Position numbers and translations under genes: made by a program
Origin: Sinomonas mesophila
GTDB lineage: Bacteria > Actinomycetota > Actinomycetes > Actinomycetales > Micrococcaceae
Reading direction: 5' to 3'
NCBI RefSeq assembly: GCF_001999765.1
Contig: NZ_MTIC01000008.1
Span: 1 to 64,000 of the forward strand
Length of the DNA stretch: 64,000 bases
In this document: positions 55,317-64,000 of the stretch, piece after piece
Layout of the letters: every line of letters starts with the position of its first letter
How positions within the stretch are numbered: position 1 is the first letter of the stretch
Notes under the pieces: generated by a model
The model's database searches: none
Seen by the model: the letters and a program-made list of their open reading frames with translations, nothing else
What the model was told of the DNA's origin: nothing

Positions 55317-56909
55317 TCAGTGCCCCAGCGTGACGGGGAGCGACTGCGACCCGGCGACGGGCCCGACGAAGGCCGCCCCGGCGATCTGGTTCCCGTCGCC
55401 CCGGGTCAGGAGCGATCCGAAGGCGGGGTCCCCGGACGCCGAGACGATGTAGCCGGCCACCGGCGATCCGTCGAGCGAGTCCGCTGCGTCGAGGACCGCC
55501 GTCGTCCCTCCCGCCACGTCGATCGTGACGGCAGGGTGCTGGCGGCCGTCCTCGGTCACGGGGACGGCGCGGATCTGCGCGCGGCCCTCGGGAACGCCGA
55601 GCACGATCGAGCGGGAGCCGAGGCTTCCGACGGGGAGGACGTGGGTGTCGCCGAGGCGGACGGACGCCCCTGGCGCGGCGAAGTCGAGGGGCTCGGCGGC
55701 GTCGAGCCCCCGCGGGACGTGGGCGCCGGCGGTGAAGGACACGTCGGCGGCCGCCGAGACGGAGTACGTCCCCGCCGGCAGCCCGGCGAGGGAGACGGTC
55801 GTGACGGCGCCAGCCTTGGCAGTCACGACGCCGCCGCCCGGCAGGGCGACCGGCCCGTTCCGCCCGTACACGCGCAGCTGCACGACGGCGTCGACGGCGC
55901 CCGGGACGGTGAGCTGGACGGACGCCCCGGCGTCGGCGAAGCCCCTGCGGGAGGCGAGCTCGCGGGCACGGTCAGGGTCCTGGAGCTCGATCCCGGTCAC
56001 GGTCTGGCGGGTCGCCGGCGCGACGGCCGGCGTGATGAACTCGACGCCGCCCGGGGTCAGGCCGCGCAGCGTGGACTGCTGGACCGAGGCGGCGACGGGG
56101 CCGCCGCGGCTGCGCACGTGCACCGACAGGCTCGACTGCCCGGGCAGATAGCCCGCCAGCGCGACCGACTTCGACGACCCGGGGGCGACCTGCAGACCGC
56201 GGCTGCCCGGGGGCGCCTGTTCGAGGCGGGCGTCCCCGAAGAACTCGAGGTCGACGGTCGACGGCGTGCCGCTCGTGTTCGTGAGGGTCAGGACGGAGGT
56301 GCGGCCCACGAGGGTCGAGGCGCCCACGAGCCACTGGTCGTTCGACGGCGGCGTGCACGAGGCCGTGGCGAGGCCCCTGAGGTCGCCGTCGCCGGCCGAG
56401 AAGCGGAAGAGCGCCGCGGCCGACGACGCCCGGCCGCCCTCGGCGTCCACGTCGAGGGCGGTGGGGGCGTCCACGGCCTCGCGCGGGATGACCGAGGCCC
56501 GGGGCAGGGACCCGCCGCCGGTGTCGGCGAGATTTTCATCGACGGTGCGGAGCACGTCCCCGTCCGGGGTCTCGAGCGTGCCGGGCGGGATGGCTCCCGT
56601 GGCCGAGGAGGGGATGACGGCGCTCAGCGAGCTCTCCGCCGTCGTGCTCACGGGGCTGAACTGCGCGTCCCCGGCGACGGGCGTGCCCTCGAGCAGCCGC
56701 GCTGGCCCCGGGCACGTGCGCACGGTGTTGCCCGCCGGCACCTCGGCGGCCCGCGGCGCACCCGGCGACAGGGACGACGGCGCGGGCAGCGCCGAACCGG
56801 CGACGGCCAGCCCGGCCCCGGCGGCGACGAGGAGCGTGCCGACGGCGGACGAGACGGCCGCCCGGACTCGGCGGCGTTTCCGGGCGGTGCCCTCAGACGC
56901 GGGTTTCAT
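55317..56909 (-). CDS. DUF5719 exported protein
   Basis: A 530-residue protein with a basic N-terminus, one signal/anchor helix at about 17-42 (VSSAVGTLLVAAGAGLAVAG) and a long beta-rich extracytoplasmic part of repeated domains. There is only one Cys pair (CPG..., ASCTPPSNDQWLVGAS). Family members always follow the large glycosyltransferase at this locus. The role is unknown; it may assist it in the envelope. The start overlaps the glycosyltransferase stop by 17 bases, so they are coupled. Confidence 0.87.
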   Translation of the reverse strand: MKPASEGTARKRRRVRAAVSSAVGTLLVAAGAGLAVAGSALPAPSSLSPGAPRAAEVPAGNTVRTCPGPARLLEGTPVAGDAQFSPVSTTAESSLSAVIPSSATGAIPPGTLETPDGDVLRTVDENLADTGGGSLPRASVIPREAVDAPTALDVDAEGGRASSAAALFRFSAGDGDLRGLATASCTPPSNDQWLVGASTLVGRTSVLTLTNTSGTPSTVDLEFFGDARLEQAPPGSRGLQVAPGSSKSVALAGYLPGQSSLSVHVRSRGGPVAASVQQSTLRGLTPGGVEFITPAVAPATRQTVTGIELQDPDRARELASRRGFADAGASVQLTVPGAVDAVVQLRVYGRNGPVALPGGGVVTAKAGAVTTVSLAGLPAGTYSVSAAADVSFTAGAHVPRGLDAAEPLDFAAPGASVRLGDTHVLPVGSLGSRSIVLGVPEGRAQIRAVPVTEDGRQHPAVTIDVAGGTTAVLDAADSLDGSPVAGYIVSASGDPAFGSLLTRGDGNQIAGAAFVGPVAGSQSLPVTLGH

Positions 56910-59900
56910 GGCCGCGGGCCTCCTTCCCCTCTGCGGCGGTCTGCCGGGTCTCGGGCAGGATGTCGTCGAGTGCGCTGGCCCCCTGCCCGCGCGGGGCGTC
57001 GTGCCCCGCGCCCGGGCCGCGCCGGGTCTCCTTCCGGGCGGGGCCCGTGGCGCGCCGGGCGGGCCCGGGCGCCGCGTGGGCGGCGCGGGCCCTCGCGGCG
57101 AGCTCGACCCGCAGAGACCCCCCGCCGAGTCCCGGCGTCGTCGCGCTGCGCCGCGTGCGGGCCGGGACGGACAGGAGCAGGGTCACGACCAGGACGACCG
57201 CGGCGATGAGGCCGAGGGGCCCCGCGGCAGGATGCGTGTAGCGGACCTCGAGGCGCCCGCCGGCGGCGGGAAGCTTGAACGCCTGGGCCCAGCCGTCGGC
57301 AGAGTCCCTCCCCTCGGGGAGGGGCTGGCCGTCCAGCTTCGCGGCCCACCCCGTGCTGGAACGCTCGGTGAGCACGAGACGCCGGCCCTCGGCGCCCGCC
57401 GGGATGTCCGCCGAGATCCGCTCGGGCCCCGAGGGGACGAAGGCGAGGGTCCTGCCGCGCGAGTCAGTGATCCGGGCCCGGTGGGCGATGGCGAGGCCCT
57501 CCGCGGCCTCGCCGGAACGCGGGGTCACGCGCCAGAGCCAGCCGGCGTCGGTCCGGCCGACGGTGACGAGCCCGGGGACGGCGTCGACGCGCGAGGCGAG
57601 CAGGGCGTCCGAGGCGTCGCGCTCCTGGAGCACGACGAAGCCGACGCCCAGGTCCTCGAGCGCGGCGCCGGGGTCCACGCCCTGGGCTGCCGCGATGGTG
57701 GCGGCCGCCCCGCGGACGGAGGCGTCGGCGGCGTCGTCGTCCGCGATGCGCTCCTCGCCCCACTCCCCCGTGATGCGGCTCGCCGAGGCGGCCGCGGAGA
57801 GCGCGTCGAGGGTTGTGCCGCCTCCGCGCATGAGCGAGGCCACGACCCCGCCGCCGTCGGTCGTGCGCAGCACGAGCGTGCGGGTCTGCTGGGTCCCGAC
57901 GCCGAGGTCCGAGGCGGTGGCCGGGAGGGTGCGTTCGCGCGACGGCGCGAGGAGGAGGTCGGGCCCGAGCCCTGCCGTGGGCTCGGCGGCGGGCAGGACG
58001 CCCGCGGATGCCCAGTGCGCGAGGGCCGCGACCGGGCCAATGCCGGCCAGGGCGAGCGCGGCGGCCGCGCCGGCCGCGGCCGCGAGGCGGCGCCGGTCGC
58101 CGGGGTGCGAAGCGGGCCTGGCGGCCAGGGCGCGGCGGTGCTCGAGGACCCGGTCGGCGCCGAGCACCGCGGCGGCGAGGAAGCCGAGCATCCCCGCGCC
58201 GACCGCCGGGCCCGCGAAGGGCGCCACGAGGCTGTCCCCGGACACGGCGGTCGGGATGCGGGAGACGGCCCATGCGTAGGCGAGGGCGAGCACGCCGGCG
58301 CCGACGAGCGCGCGGGCGGCCGCGCCGCGCCGCCCCTGCAGGAGGACTGCGGACGCGGCGGCGCCGGCGAGGACCGGGGCGCCGAGAGCGAGGGCCGCGA
58401 CGAGGGACCAGGGGATGCCGGCGGGGAGCCAGCCGATGCCCGCCAGCCCTGCGCCGGCGTCGAAGGCGGCGGGCTGGCCGAGCGCGAGCTGCCACGGGGC
58501 CGCGGGCGCCGAGGCGAGCGGAACCCCGGGGTCGGCGATCCACGCGCGTGGATCCTCCGGGGCGGAGAACCACACCGGCAGGAACAGGGCGACGGAGGGG
58601 ACGAGCGTCCACCAGAGCGAGCGGGCCCGGGACCGCAGGGCGACGGTCCCGACGAGGACGACCCCTGCCGCGAGGGGGAGCAGGGACGGCGCGCCCGCCG
58701 TCACGACGGCGAGGGCAAGGCCGCCGGCTGCCGCGGCCGTCCACGACGGCACCCCCCCGGATCCGGGCCGGGGCGCGCGGTCCGGCCCGAGAGTGCCGCG
58801 CACGCGCGCGGCGCCGACGGCGCGCAGCATGCCGAGGAGCGCCCACGGCAGAGCAGCATGCGCGAGGACAGCGCCGAGCCGGCCCTGACCGACGGCGACG
58901 AGCAGGACGGGCGCTGACGCCCACACGAGGGCTGCGAGCGCGCGGGGCGAGCGGTGGGAGGTCAAGGACGCCGCGAGGCCCCACGCCCCGAGGGCCGCGA
59001 GCGGCGCTGCCGCGAGGAGGGCGACGACGACCGCCCGGTTCCCGTCGCCGAAGCCGAGGAGCCCGAGGAGGACGAGGAGGAGCCCGAAGGGGTCGCCGTG
59101 GCCGGGGTGGCCGGCGTCGGCCTGCGTCCACCAGCCGGTCGCGTGGGCGAAGAGGTCGGGGATGGCCTCGGAGACGGGGAGGAGGGCGCCGCCCGCGGCG
59201 GCCGGGGCGCCGAGGAGTGGCGCGAGCGCGATCGCCGAGGCCAGGAGCGCGGCGCCGGCGGCGACGAGGGCGCCCGTCCCGACCCACACCCGGGTCGCCA
59301 CGGCGAGGGCCGCGAAGTCGTGCTGGGAGTCGCCCGTCGGCTCGTCAGGGCCATCCGCGCTGCCGCTGCCGTCGCCGACGACCGAGTCCGACTCGGCGGC
59401 GGCGGACTCGAGGAGCGCTCGGCGGTACGCCCAGATCTCCGCGCGGGAGGTCGCGAGTGCGCGCAGGATCGAGCGGGAGACGGTCCGCGTGCGGGCCGCG
59501 CGGCGCCGGCCCCGCAGCAGCGGGCCGACGGCCGCGAGGGCCGCGAGGCTCGCCCCGAGGCGCGCGGCGCCGAGACCGGGCTCCTTGAGGATGATCCCGG
59601 CGAGCAGCTGCCACAGCCCGCCGAGGAGCGCCCCGATGGACTGGAACGGGAGCTGCCACAGGGGCGCGTGCTTGAGCCGCGAGTACACCTCGGCGCGGCG
59701 CGCGGAGTAGGCCGTGCCCGCCGCGTGGGGACGCTGGGCGCGGTAGATGCGGGCCGAGGGGACGACGACGACCCGGTGCCCGGCGAGGCGCACGCGCCAG
59801 CAGTAGTCGACGTCGTCGCCCGTCGCGGGCAGCGCGGGGTCGAAGCCCGCCAGCCGCTCCCACACGTCGCGGCGGACGAGCATCCCCGCCGAGTTCACGG

Positions 59901-60414
59901 CGAAGACGTCGCTGCGGGCGTCGTGCTGGCCCTGGTCCTGCTCGTCGACATCGACGAGCGCGAGCCGCTCGGCCCAGCGGCTCACGGAGAGGCCGACGTC
60001 GAGGAGCCGACGGGGCTCGTCCGCGTCGAGCTGCTTGCAGCCGGCCACGGCGACGCTCGGGGCGCGCTCGACGGCGGCAAGCAGCTCCGCGAGCGCGTCC
60101 GGGGCGGGCGCCGAGTCGTCGTGCAGGAGCCACACCCACTCGGCCGCGGGGTCGGGCCCCGCGGGTGAGAGCATCCCGAGGCCCCGGCTCACCGCCCCGC
60201 CGAAGCCGCCCGGGCCCCGGGAGACCACGAGGGCTTCCGGGCCGAGAGCGCCCTGCAGGAGGGCCGCTGAGCCGTCCCGCGAGCCGGCATTGACGCCGAT
60301 GGCCGCGTCCGCGGGGCGGGTCTGGGCCGCGAGAGCGGCGAGGGTCGCTGGAAGGTGGGCTTCGCCGTCGTGCGCAACGACGACGGCGGTGACGCTGACG
60401 GACTCCAGGATCAG
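56893..60414 (-). CDS. Giant membrane glycosyltransferase (GT2 domain plus polytopic C-terminus)
   Basis: About 1173 residues. The GT2 N-terminus VTAVVVAHDGEAHLPATLAA is encoded from about 60396 and is in frame, but the first usual start codon (a GTG) is only at 60228, inside the domain. The start is probably the CTG at 60414, whose CTGA overlaps the whiB stop, or the CTG at 60408. Next come HDDSAP (metal site), AVNSAGMLVRR and TGDDVDYCWRVRLAG. About 12 helices follow from residue 250, with a C-terminal loop region and a basic tail. It probably glycosylates a lipid-linked or arabinan-like envelope polymer; the acceptor is unknown. DUF5719 follows. Confidence 0.86.
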   Translation of the reverse strand: MILESVSVTAVVVAHDGEAHLPATLAALAAQTRPADAAIGVNAGSRDGSAALLQGALGPEALVVSRGPGGFGGAVSRGLGMLSPAGPDPAAEWVWLLHDDSAPAPDALAELLAAVERAPSVAVAGCKQLDADEPRRLLDVGLSVSRWAERLALVDVDEQDQGQHDARSDVFAVNSAGMLVRRDVWERLAGFDPALPATGDDVDYCWRVRLAGHRVVVVPSARIYRAQRPHAAGTAYSARRAEVYSRLKHAPLWQLPFQSIGALLGGLWQLLAGIILKEPGLGAARLGASLAALAAVGPLLRGRRRAARTRTVSRSILRALATSRAEIWAYRRALLESAAAESDSVVGDGSGSADGPDEPTGDSQHDFAALAVATRVWVGTGALVAAGAALLASAIALAPLLGAPAAAGGALLPVSEAIPDLFAHATGWWTQADAGHPGHGDPFGLLLVLLGLLGFGDGNRAVVVALLAAAPLAALGAWGLAASLTSHRSPRALAALVWASAPVLLVAVGQGRLGAVLAHAALPWALLGMLRAVGAARVRGTLGPDRAPRPGSGGVPSWTAAAAGGLALAVVTAGAPSLLPLAAGVVLVGTVALRSRARSLWWTLVPSVALFLPVWFSAPEDPRAWIADPGVPLASAPAAPWQLALGQPAAFDAGAGLAGIGWLPAGIPWSLVAALALGAPVLAGAAASAVLLQGRRGAAARALVGAGVLALAYAWAVSRIPTAVSGDSLVAPFAGPAVGAGMLGFLAAAVLGADRVLEHRRALAARPASHPGDRRRLAAAAGAAAALALAGIGPVAALAHWASAGVLPAAEPTAGLGPDLLLAPSRERTLPATASDLGVGTQQTRTLVLRTTDGGGVVASLMRGGGTTLDALSAAASASRITGEWGEERIADDDAADASVRGAAATIAAAQGVDPGAALEDLGVGFVVLQERDASDALLASRVDAVPGLVTVGRTDAGWLWRVTPRSGEAAEGLAIAHRARITDSRGRTLAFVPSGPERISADIPAGAEGRRLVLTERSSTGWAAKLDGQPLPEGRDSADGWAQAFKLPAAGGRLEVRYTHPAAGPLGLIAAVVLVVTLLLSVPARTRRSATTPGLGGGSLRVELAARARAAHAAPGPARRATGPARKETRRGPGAGHDAPRGQGASALDDILPETRQTAAEGKEARGHETRV

Positions 60415-60983
60415 ACCGCCCGCTTCCGCAGCCGGCGGCGCTCGCGCTCGGAGAGACCGCCCCAGATCCCGAAGCGCTCATCGTTCGCGAGGGCGTACTC
60501 GAGGCACTGGGCCCGCACGGCGCAGGATCCGCACACCTTCTTGGCGTCCCTGGTCGATCCGCCCTTCTCGGGGAAGAACGCCTCCGGGTCCGTCTGGGCG
60601 CACAGCGCGTCCGCCTGCCACGCGAGCTCGCCCTCTTCGGGCTCGCCCGGCTGCGCCAGGCCGATCAGGACGGGCTGGACCCCGTGCCGCTCCGGGCTTG
60701 CGAGGAGCGCGAGGGCGCGCTCGACGGCGTCGTCCCCGGCGTCTTCCTCAGCGTCTTCCTCGGCATCGTCGTCGAGGTCCTCGGGCTCGTCGTCCTCGTG
60801 CGCCGTGAGGAAGGCCGTCGCCGCATCCTCGAGCGACTGCACGGACATGGCCGTGTACCTCTCACGTGCTTCCGGGTCTGCCGGGTCGACATACCAGTCC
60901 GCAGGAATCCCCCTCGACCGATACGTAGCCGATGCCTCTCGCGCAACGGCCGACTCATAGTGGATACGCTCCGCCTGTCCCAC
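60411..60983 (-). CDS. WhiB-family iron-sulfur transcription factor (WhiB2/WhmD-like)
   Basis: A 190-residue redox-type regulator. The 4Fe-4S cysteines are Cys128, Cys151, Cys154 and Cys160 (DALCAQTDP, CGSCAVRAQC), followed by GIWGG and a basic AT-hook-like tail ERRRLRKR. The N-terminal 110 residues are an extension with an acidic run (EDLDDDAEEDAEEDAGDD), longer than WhmD. The GTG at 60983 has GAGGAGG upstream. WhmD relatives act in septation and cell division. Its stop overlaps the presumed start of the giant glycosyltransferase. Confidence 0.92.
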   Translation of the reverse strand: MGQAERIHYESAVAREASATYRSRGIPADWYVDPADPEARERYTAMSVQSLEDAATAFLTAHEDDEPEDLDDDAEEDAEEDAGDDAVERALALLASPERHGVQPVLIGLAQPGEPEEGELAWQADALCAQTDPEAFFPEKGGSTRDAKKVCGSCAVRAQCLEYALANDERFGIWGGLSERERRRLRKRAV

Positions 60984-61471
60984 GGTGCTCCTCCTCGGGT
61001 CGTCTTCTGCTGGGCGTGCCGCAGTTGACCAGCGCCGGGAGGAATCCCGGTGCCGGGTCCCCCCAGTCCACCGGATGAACGCTTCATCCGAGGACCGCCG
61101 GCGTAATTACTGTCCCTGCTAATTACATGCTTGTAAGTCCGGCCGCGTCAAGCCGCGGCGGCGAATTCTAGCGATGCGGCCGCCGCCTTTTCCGAGGCAA
61201 CACGCCAAGACGTCGCTCGGGCGCCGGAGACGGCGCAACGGGCCCGCGGTCCCGCGGGAGTCGCGGACAATATGCGGGGCGCGGGAATTACCCCGTCACG
61301 GGGGCAAAACCCGAGAGAAGCACTCCCGGCAACGGGGCCAACGCGCTCACTCCCGGAAGAGTTCCCCGCCCGTTCCACAGCCCACGAGCCTGCAAATTCC
61401 CCGCGTTTCCCGTCGGCGCAATTTCGCGACGTTCGCCGCACCGTTCCGCGCAGGCAGGGAGACGGACAAGA
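60984..61471. other. 488-base intergenic region between whiB and the TIGR03089 gene
   Basis: No gene is recognised. It holds the whiB promoter/leader: hairpins CCGGGA-GGAA-TCCCGG (61035-61050) and CGGATGAA-CGC-TTCATCCG (61072-61090), then an AT-rich stretch with two TAATTAC copies (61104, 61120) that probably includes the -10 and -35 of whiB. The right part (61150-61470) is relatively A-rich for this genome and serves as upstream region of the next gene. Open frames there are shadows. Confidence 0.5.
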
Positions 61472-62206
61472 ATGGGGTCCATGGCTTCCACGATCCTCGA
61501 CCTGCTCCACCACCTGCGCAGCGGCAACTCGGGCGCCCCGCGGCTCACCTGGTACGGCCCCGGCGGCGAGCGGGTGGAGCTCTCCGGCCGCGTCCTGGAC
61601 AACTGGGTCTCCAAGACGTCGAACTTCCTCACCGAAGAGCTCGACGCCGAGCCGGGCACCCGGGTGCGCCTCGGCCTGCCCCCGCACTGGAAGACAGCCG
61701 TCGTCGCCCTCGCGGCGTGGCAGGCTGGCGCGGTCATCGTGGACGACGGCGACGCGGACGTCACCTTTGTCGGCCCGCCCGGCGCCGCGGGAACCTCTTC
61801 CTCGGACGCTCCCTCCGGGGGAGCGGCGGCGCACGGCGGGAGCCTGATCGCCGTCGCGCTCGGGGCCCTCGAGACGGCCTACCCCGGGCCCCTGCCCGGT
61901 GGTGCCCTCGACTACGCGGCGCTCGTGCGCCAGTTCGCGGACTCCTTCGACCCCTTCGACGTGCCCGCCCCCGGCGACGAGGCCCTGAGGACCCAGGACG
62001 GGTCCTTCACGCAGTCCTCGCTCCTGAGCGGCTTCGCGACGCCCACCCCGTCCGGGGCCCGTGTCCTGATCACGGCGGGCGACGGGCTCCCCGCCGTCCT
62101 CGCGGGCCTCCTCGGCGCGTGGGCGGCCGACGGCTCGGCAGTCCTCCTGCACCCCGAGGTCGAGGCCACCGAGCACCTCCGCCGGATCGAGCAGGTCACG
62201 GGCTGA
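61472..62206 (+). CDS. TIGR03089 family protein (AMP-binding-like)
   Basis: The product is 244 residues. The N-terminus LTWYGPGGERVELSGRVLDN and WVSKTSNFLTEELDAEPGTR resembles the first part of acyl-CoA synthetases. The adenylation motifs and C-domain are missing, which is normal for TIGR03089. The function is unknown. The start is the ATG at 61472 or at 61481; GGGAG stands 12 bases before the first. It is convergent with gtrA. Confidence 0.88.
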   Translation: MGSMASTILDLLHHLRSGNSGAPRLTWYGPGGERVELSGRVLDNWVSKTSNFLTEELDAEPGTRVRLGLPPHWKTAVVALAAWQAGAVIVDDGDADVTFVGPPGAAGTSSSDAPSGGAAAHGGSLIAVALGALETAYPGPLPGGALDYAALVRQFADSFDPFDVPAPGDEALRTQDGSFTQSSLLSGFATPTPSGARVLITAGDGLPAVLAGLLGAWAADGSAVLLHPEVEATEHLRRIEQVTG

Positions 62207-62223
62207 GCGGCGCGGGTCAGCCC
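62200..62223. terminator. Hairpin made of the two convergent stop codons
   Basis: GGGCTGA (62200-62206, containing the TIGR03089 stop) pairs with TCAGCCC (62217-62223, containing the gtrA stop). It could end both transcripts, with a 10-base loop. Confidence 0.45.
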
Positions 62224-62786
62224 CCGTCCACGGCCCCGCGCTCGACGGTCGCTTCCGGGGCGCCGGACGCAGCCCGGTGCTCCGCGTGGTGGTGGTGGAG
62301 CTCGATGAGCTCGTGGTCGCCCTCGAAGCCGGGCTCGGCGTCGAGCTCCTCGTTGAAGACCCAGAAGCGGTAGGCGAAGAAGCGGAAGATCGTCCCGAGG
62401 ATGAGGCCGACGATCGATCCCGCCACGAAGATCGAGACCTTGTCCGTCATATCGAGGATGTACTTCGTGAAGCCCACGCAGCCGGCCGCAATGAGCAGGC
62501 CGATGCCGTTCATGATCGCGAACATGATGGCCTCGCGTACGGCGTTGGCCTGCTTGCGGTGGCGGAAGGTCCAATAGCGGTTGGCCACCCAGGAGAAGAT
62601 GCTCGCGACGACGGTCGCGAGCGACTTGGCCCACACTTCGCCGCTGTGGAGCGGACCGTTGAGCAGCCAGATGAACACTGCCGAGTCGATCACGAAGGCG
62701 ATCCCGCCGACCGTTCCGAACTTGGCGACCTCACGCCAGAAGAGCGAGACGAGGCCGCGCAGTCGATCGGAGATGGTGCTGATCAT
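62217..62786 (-). CDS. GtrA-family membrane protein
   Basis: A 189-residue protein with four transmembrane helices. It starts with a polar stretch and FGTVGGIAFVIDSAVFIWLL, the usual first helix, then SWVANRYWTFRHR and FFAYRFWVFNEE. GtrA proteins are thought to flip polyprenyl-phosphate sugars or act with glycosyltransferases. The C-tail carries a His run (ELHHHHAEHR), possibly metal-binding. The ATG at 62786 has GTGGAGG three bases ahead; longer starts overlap purK. Confidence 0.87.
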   Translation of the reverse strand: MISTISDRLRGLVSLFWREVAKFGTVGGIAFVIDSAVFIWLLNGPLHSGEVWAKSLATVVASIFSWVANRYWTFRHRKQANAVREAIMFAIMNGIGLLIAAGCVGFTKYILDMTDKVSIFVAGSIVGLILGTIFRFFAYRFWVFNEELDAEPGFEGDHELIELHHHHAEHRAASGAPEATVERGAVDGG

Positions 62787-62898
62787 GATCCTCCACAGGT
62801 GGTGTCCGGTCCCCCGCAGGCACGCCAGACGCGGCACGGGGCTCGTGAATTGTACCGCCGCCCCCTTGGAGGGGGCCGAGGGCCCGCGGCCGGTTGGG

Positions 62899-62904
62899 TA
62901 GGCT
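62899..62904 (+). promoter_or_regulatory. -10 box TAGGCT of purK
   Basis: It lies six bases before the GTG at 62911, fitting a leaderless transcript. The hairpin GCCCCCT-TGG-AGGGGGC (62860-62876) stands just upstream. Confidence 0.4.
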
Positions 62905-62910
62905 GTGGGG

Positions 62911-64000
62911 GTGAGTTTTCCTGTGATCGGTGTCGTCGGCGGCGGCCAGCTCGCCCGCATGATGGCCCCCGCCGCGACTGCCCTCGGCCTCGAACTGCGC
63001 GTCCTCGCCGAAGCGGAGGACGTCTCGGCCGTCCCCGCCGTCCCCACCGCCCCCGTGGGCGACTACCGCAGCCTGAAGGACCTCCGCGCGTTCGCCCGCG
63101 GCGTCGACGTCCTGACCTTCGACCACGAGCACGTCCCCACGGAGCACCTGGCGGAGCTCATCGACGAGGGCGTCAACGTCCAGCCCGGTCCTTCGGCCCT
63201 CGTGCACGCGCAGGACAAGCTGCGGATGCGCGCCGCGATCGAGGAGCTCGGCCTGCCGAACCCGCGCTGGGCGGCCGTGCACCACGTCGAGGAGCTCGTG
63301 GAGTTCGGCGAGCGGGTCGGCTGGCCGGTCGTGCTCAAGACGCCGCGCGGCGGCTACGACGGCAAGGGCGTGCGCGTGCTGCGCTCGCCGTCGGACGCCG
63401 AGGAGTCCATCGACTGGTTCGGCACCATGACTCCGCTTCTGGCCGAGGAGCTGGTCGAGTTCTCCCGCGAGCTCTCCGCCCTCGTGGCCCGCACGCCGGA
63501 CGGCGCGTCCCGGGCCTGGCCTGTAGTCCACACGATCCAGGTCGACGGCGTGTGCGACGAGGTCATCGCCCCCGCCCCGGGGCTCGACCCGGAGGTCGCC
63601 CAGGCGGCCCAGACGGCAGCCCTGCGCATCGCCGAGGAGCTCGGCGTGACCGGCGTCATGGCCGCCGAGCTCTTCGAGACGCCCGGCCGCGGCGCGGGCT
63701 TCCTCGTCAACGAGCTGGCGATGCGGCCGCACAACACCGGCCACTGGACACAGGACGGGTCGGTCACGAGCCAGTTCGAGCAGCACCTGCGCGCCGTCCT
63801 GGGCCTTCCCCTCGGGGCGACGGACGTCCTCGGCGACTGGGCCGTCATGAAGAACTACCTCGGCGGCGCGAACCAGGACCTCTACAGCGCCTATCCCGCG
63901 GCCCTCGCCGCTGACCCGCGGGCGAAGGTCCACGCGTACGGCAAGTCCGTGCGCCCCGGCCGCAAGATCGGCCACGTCAACCTCGTCGGCGGGCCCGGCT
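62911..64000 (+). CDS. purK: N5-carboxyaminoimidazole ribonucleotide synthase, 5' part
   Basis: An ATP-grasp enzyme of purine synthesis, cut by the window end after 363 codons. It reads VIGVVGGGQLARMMAPAA, TFDHEHVPTEHL, the ATP loop VLKTPRGGYDGKGVRVLR, EELVEFSRELSALVAR and NELAMRPHNTGHWTQDG. It converts AIR to N5-CAIR for PurE, which usually follows it. The start is the GTG at 62911 in a leaderless arrangement, divergent from gtrA. Confidence 0.95.
   Translation, partial: MSFPVIGVVGGGQLARMMAPAATALGLELRVLAEAEDVSAVPAVPTAPVGDYRSLKDLRAFARGVDVLTFDHEHVPTEHLAELIDEGVNVQPGPSALVHAQDKLRMRAAIEELGLPNPRWAAVHHVEELVEFGERVGWPVVLKTPRGGYDGKGVRVLRSPSDAEESIDWFGTMTPLLAEELVEFSRELSALVARTPDGASRAWPVVHTIQVDGVCDEVIAPAPGLDPEVAQAAQTAALRIAEELGVTGVMAAELFETPGRGAGFLVNELAMRPHNTGHWTQDGSVTSQFEQHLRAVLGLPLGATDVLGDWAVMKNYLGGANQDLYSAYPAALAADPRAKVHAYGKSVRPGRKIGHVNLVGGPG

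Noticed and set aside
56266-58917. An 883-codon plus-strand open frame
   Set aside because: It is antisense to DUF5719 and the giant glycosyltransferase, with no family signature.

Overview
The window comes from a high-GC actinobacterium of the Micrococcaceae (Arthrobacter/Sinomonas-like). The evidence is the very GC-rich coding bias, frequent GTG starts, a WhiB regulator, an Rpf/G5 resuscitation factor, TIGR03089/GtrA/PurK synteny, and the block tatD-rpfB-rsmA(ksgA)-ispE-ABC-F-tRNA-Gln-glmU-prs-rplY-pth. No species call is possible from sequence reading alone. No rRNA, CRISPR array, prophage or complete insertion sequence was seen.

Region 1 (1-12.3 kb, minus strand) is a surface-polysaccharide locus in two tightly overlapping operons. 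The upstream operon (12020 to 7341) holds a polyprenyl-phosphate sugar transferase, a remnant of an SDR epimerase/dehydratase, two DegT-type sugar aminotransferases and a NeuD/PglD-like acetyltransferase. The downstream operon (6880 to 289) holds an HprK-like kinase, a family-2 glycosyltransferase, a Wzx-like flippase, a polytopic GT-C/Wzy-like protein, two small membrane proteins and a metallophosphoesterase.

Region 2 (12.3-25.9 kb) is the most unusual part. Four very large LuxR-family ATPase regulators (LAL type, about 900 residues each) sit as two B-A gene pairs on either side of sufS-sufU. In each pair the A protein has a canonical Walker B and the B protein a degenerate one. Short GTACTC-type motifs cluster in the gaps around these genes and in front of both polysaccharide operons. 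A 45-bp-arm inverted repeat lies just after the last regulator.

Region 3 (25.9-36.7 kb) is conserved housekeeping: pth, rplY, prs, glmU, tRNA-Gln(TTG), an ABC-F protein, ispE, rsmA, rpfB and tatD. Region 4 (36.8-50.8 kb) has a DUF222/HNH gene with an SOS-box-like operator, a moxR-DUF58-transglutaminase operon, an aldehyde dehydrogenase, the divergent pair rsmI/pmt, a broken acyl-CoA synthetase and a DUF1461 membrane protein. Region 5 (50.9-64 kb) holds an L,D-transpeptidase, ahcY, a Trm112-like protein, DUF3499, a zincin-like protein, DUF5719, a giant membrane glycosyltransferase whose N-terminus lies upstream of the first usual start codon, whiB, TIGR03089, gtrA and the 5' part of purK.

Several genes have a TANNNT -10 element only 6-8 bases before the start codon, which suggests leaderless transcripts. 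Several intergenic gaps hold very long GC-rich hairpins that probably end transcription or form the 3' ends of mRNAs.
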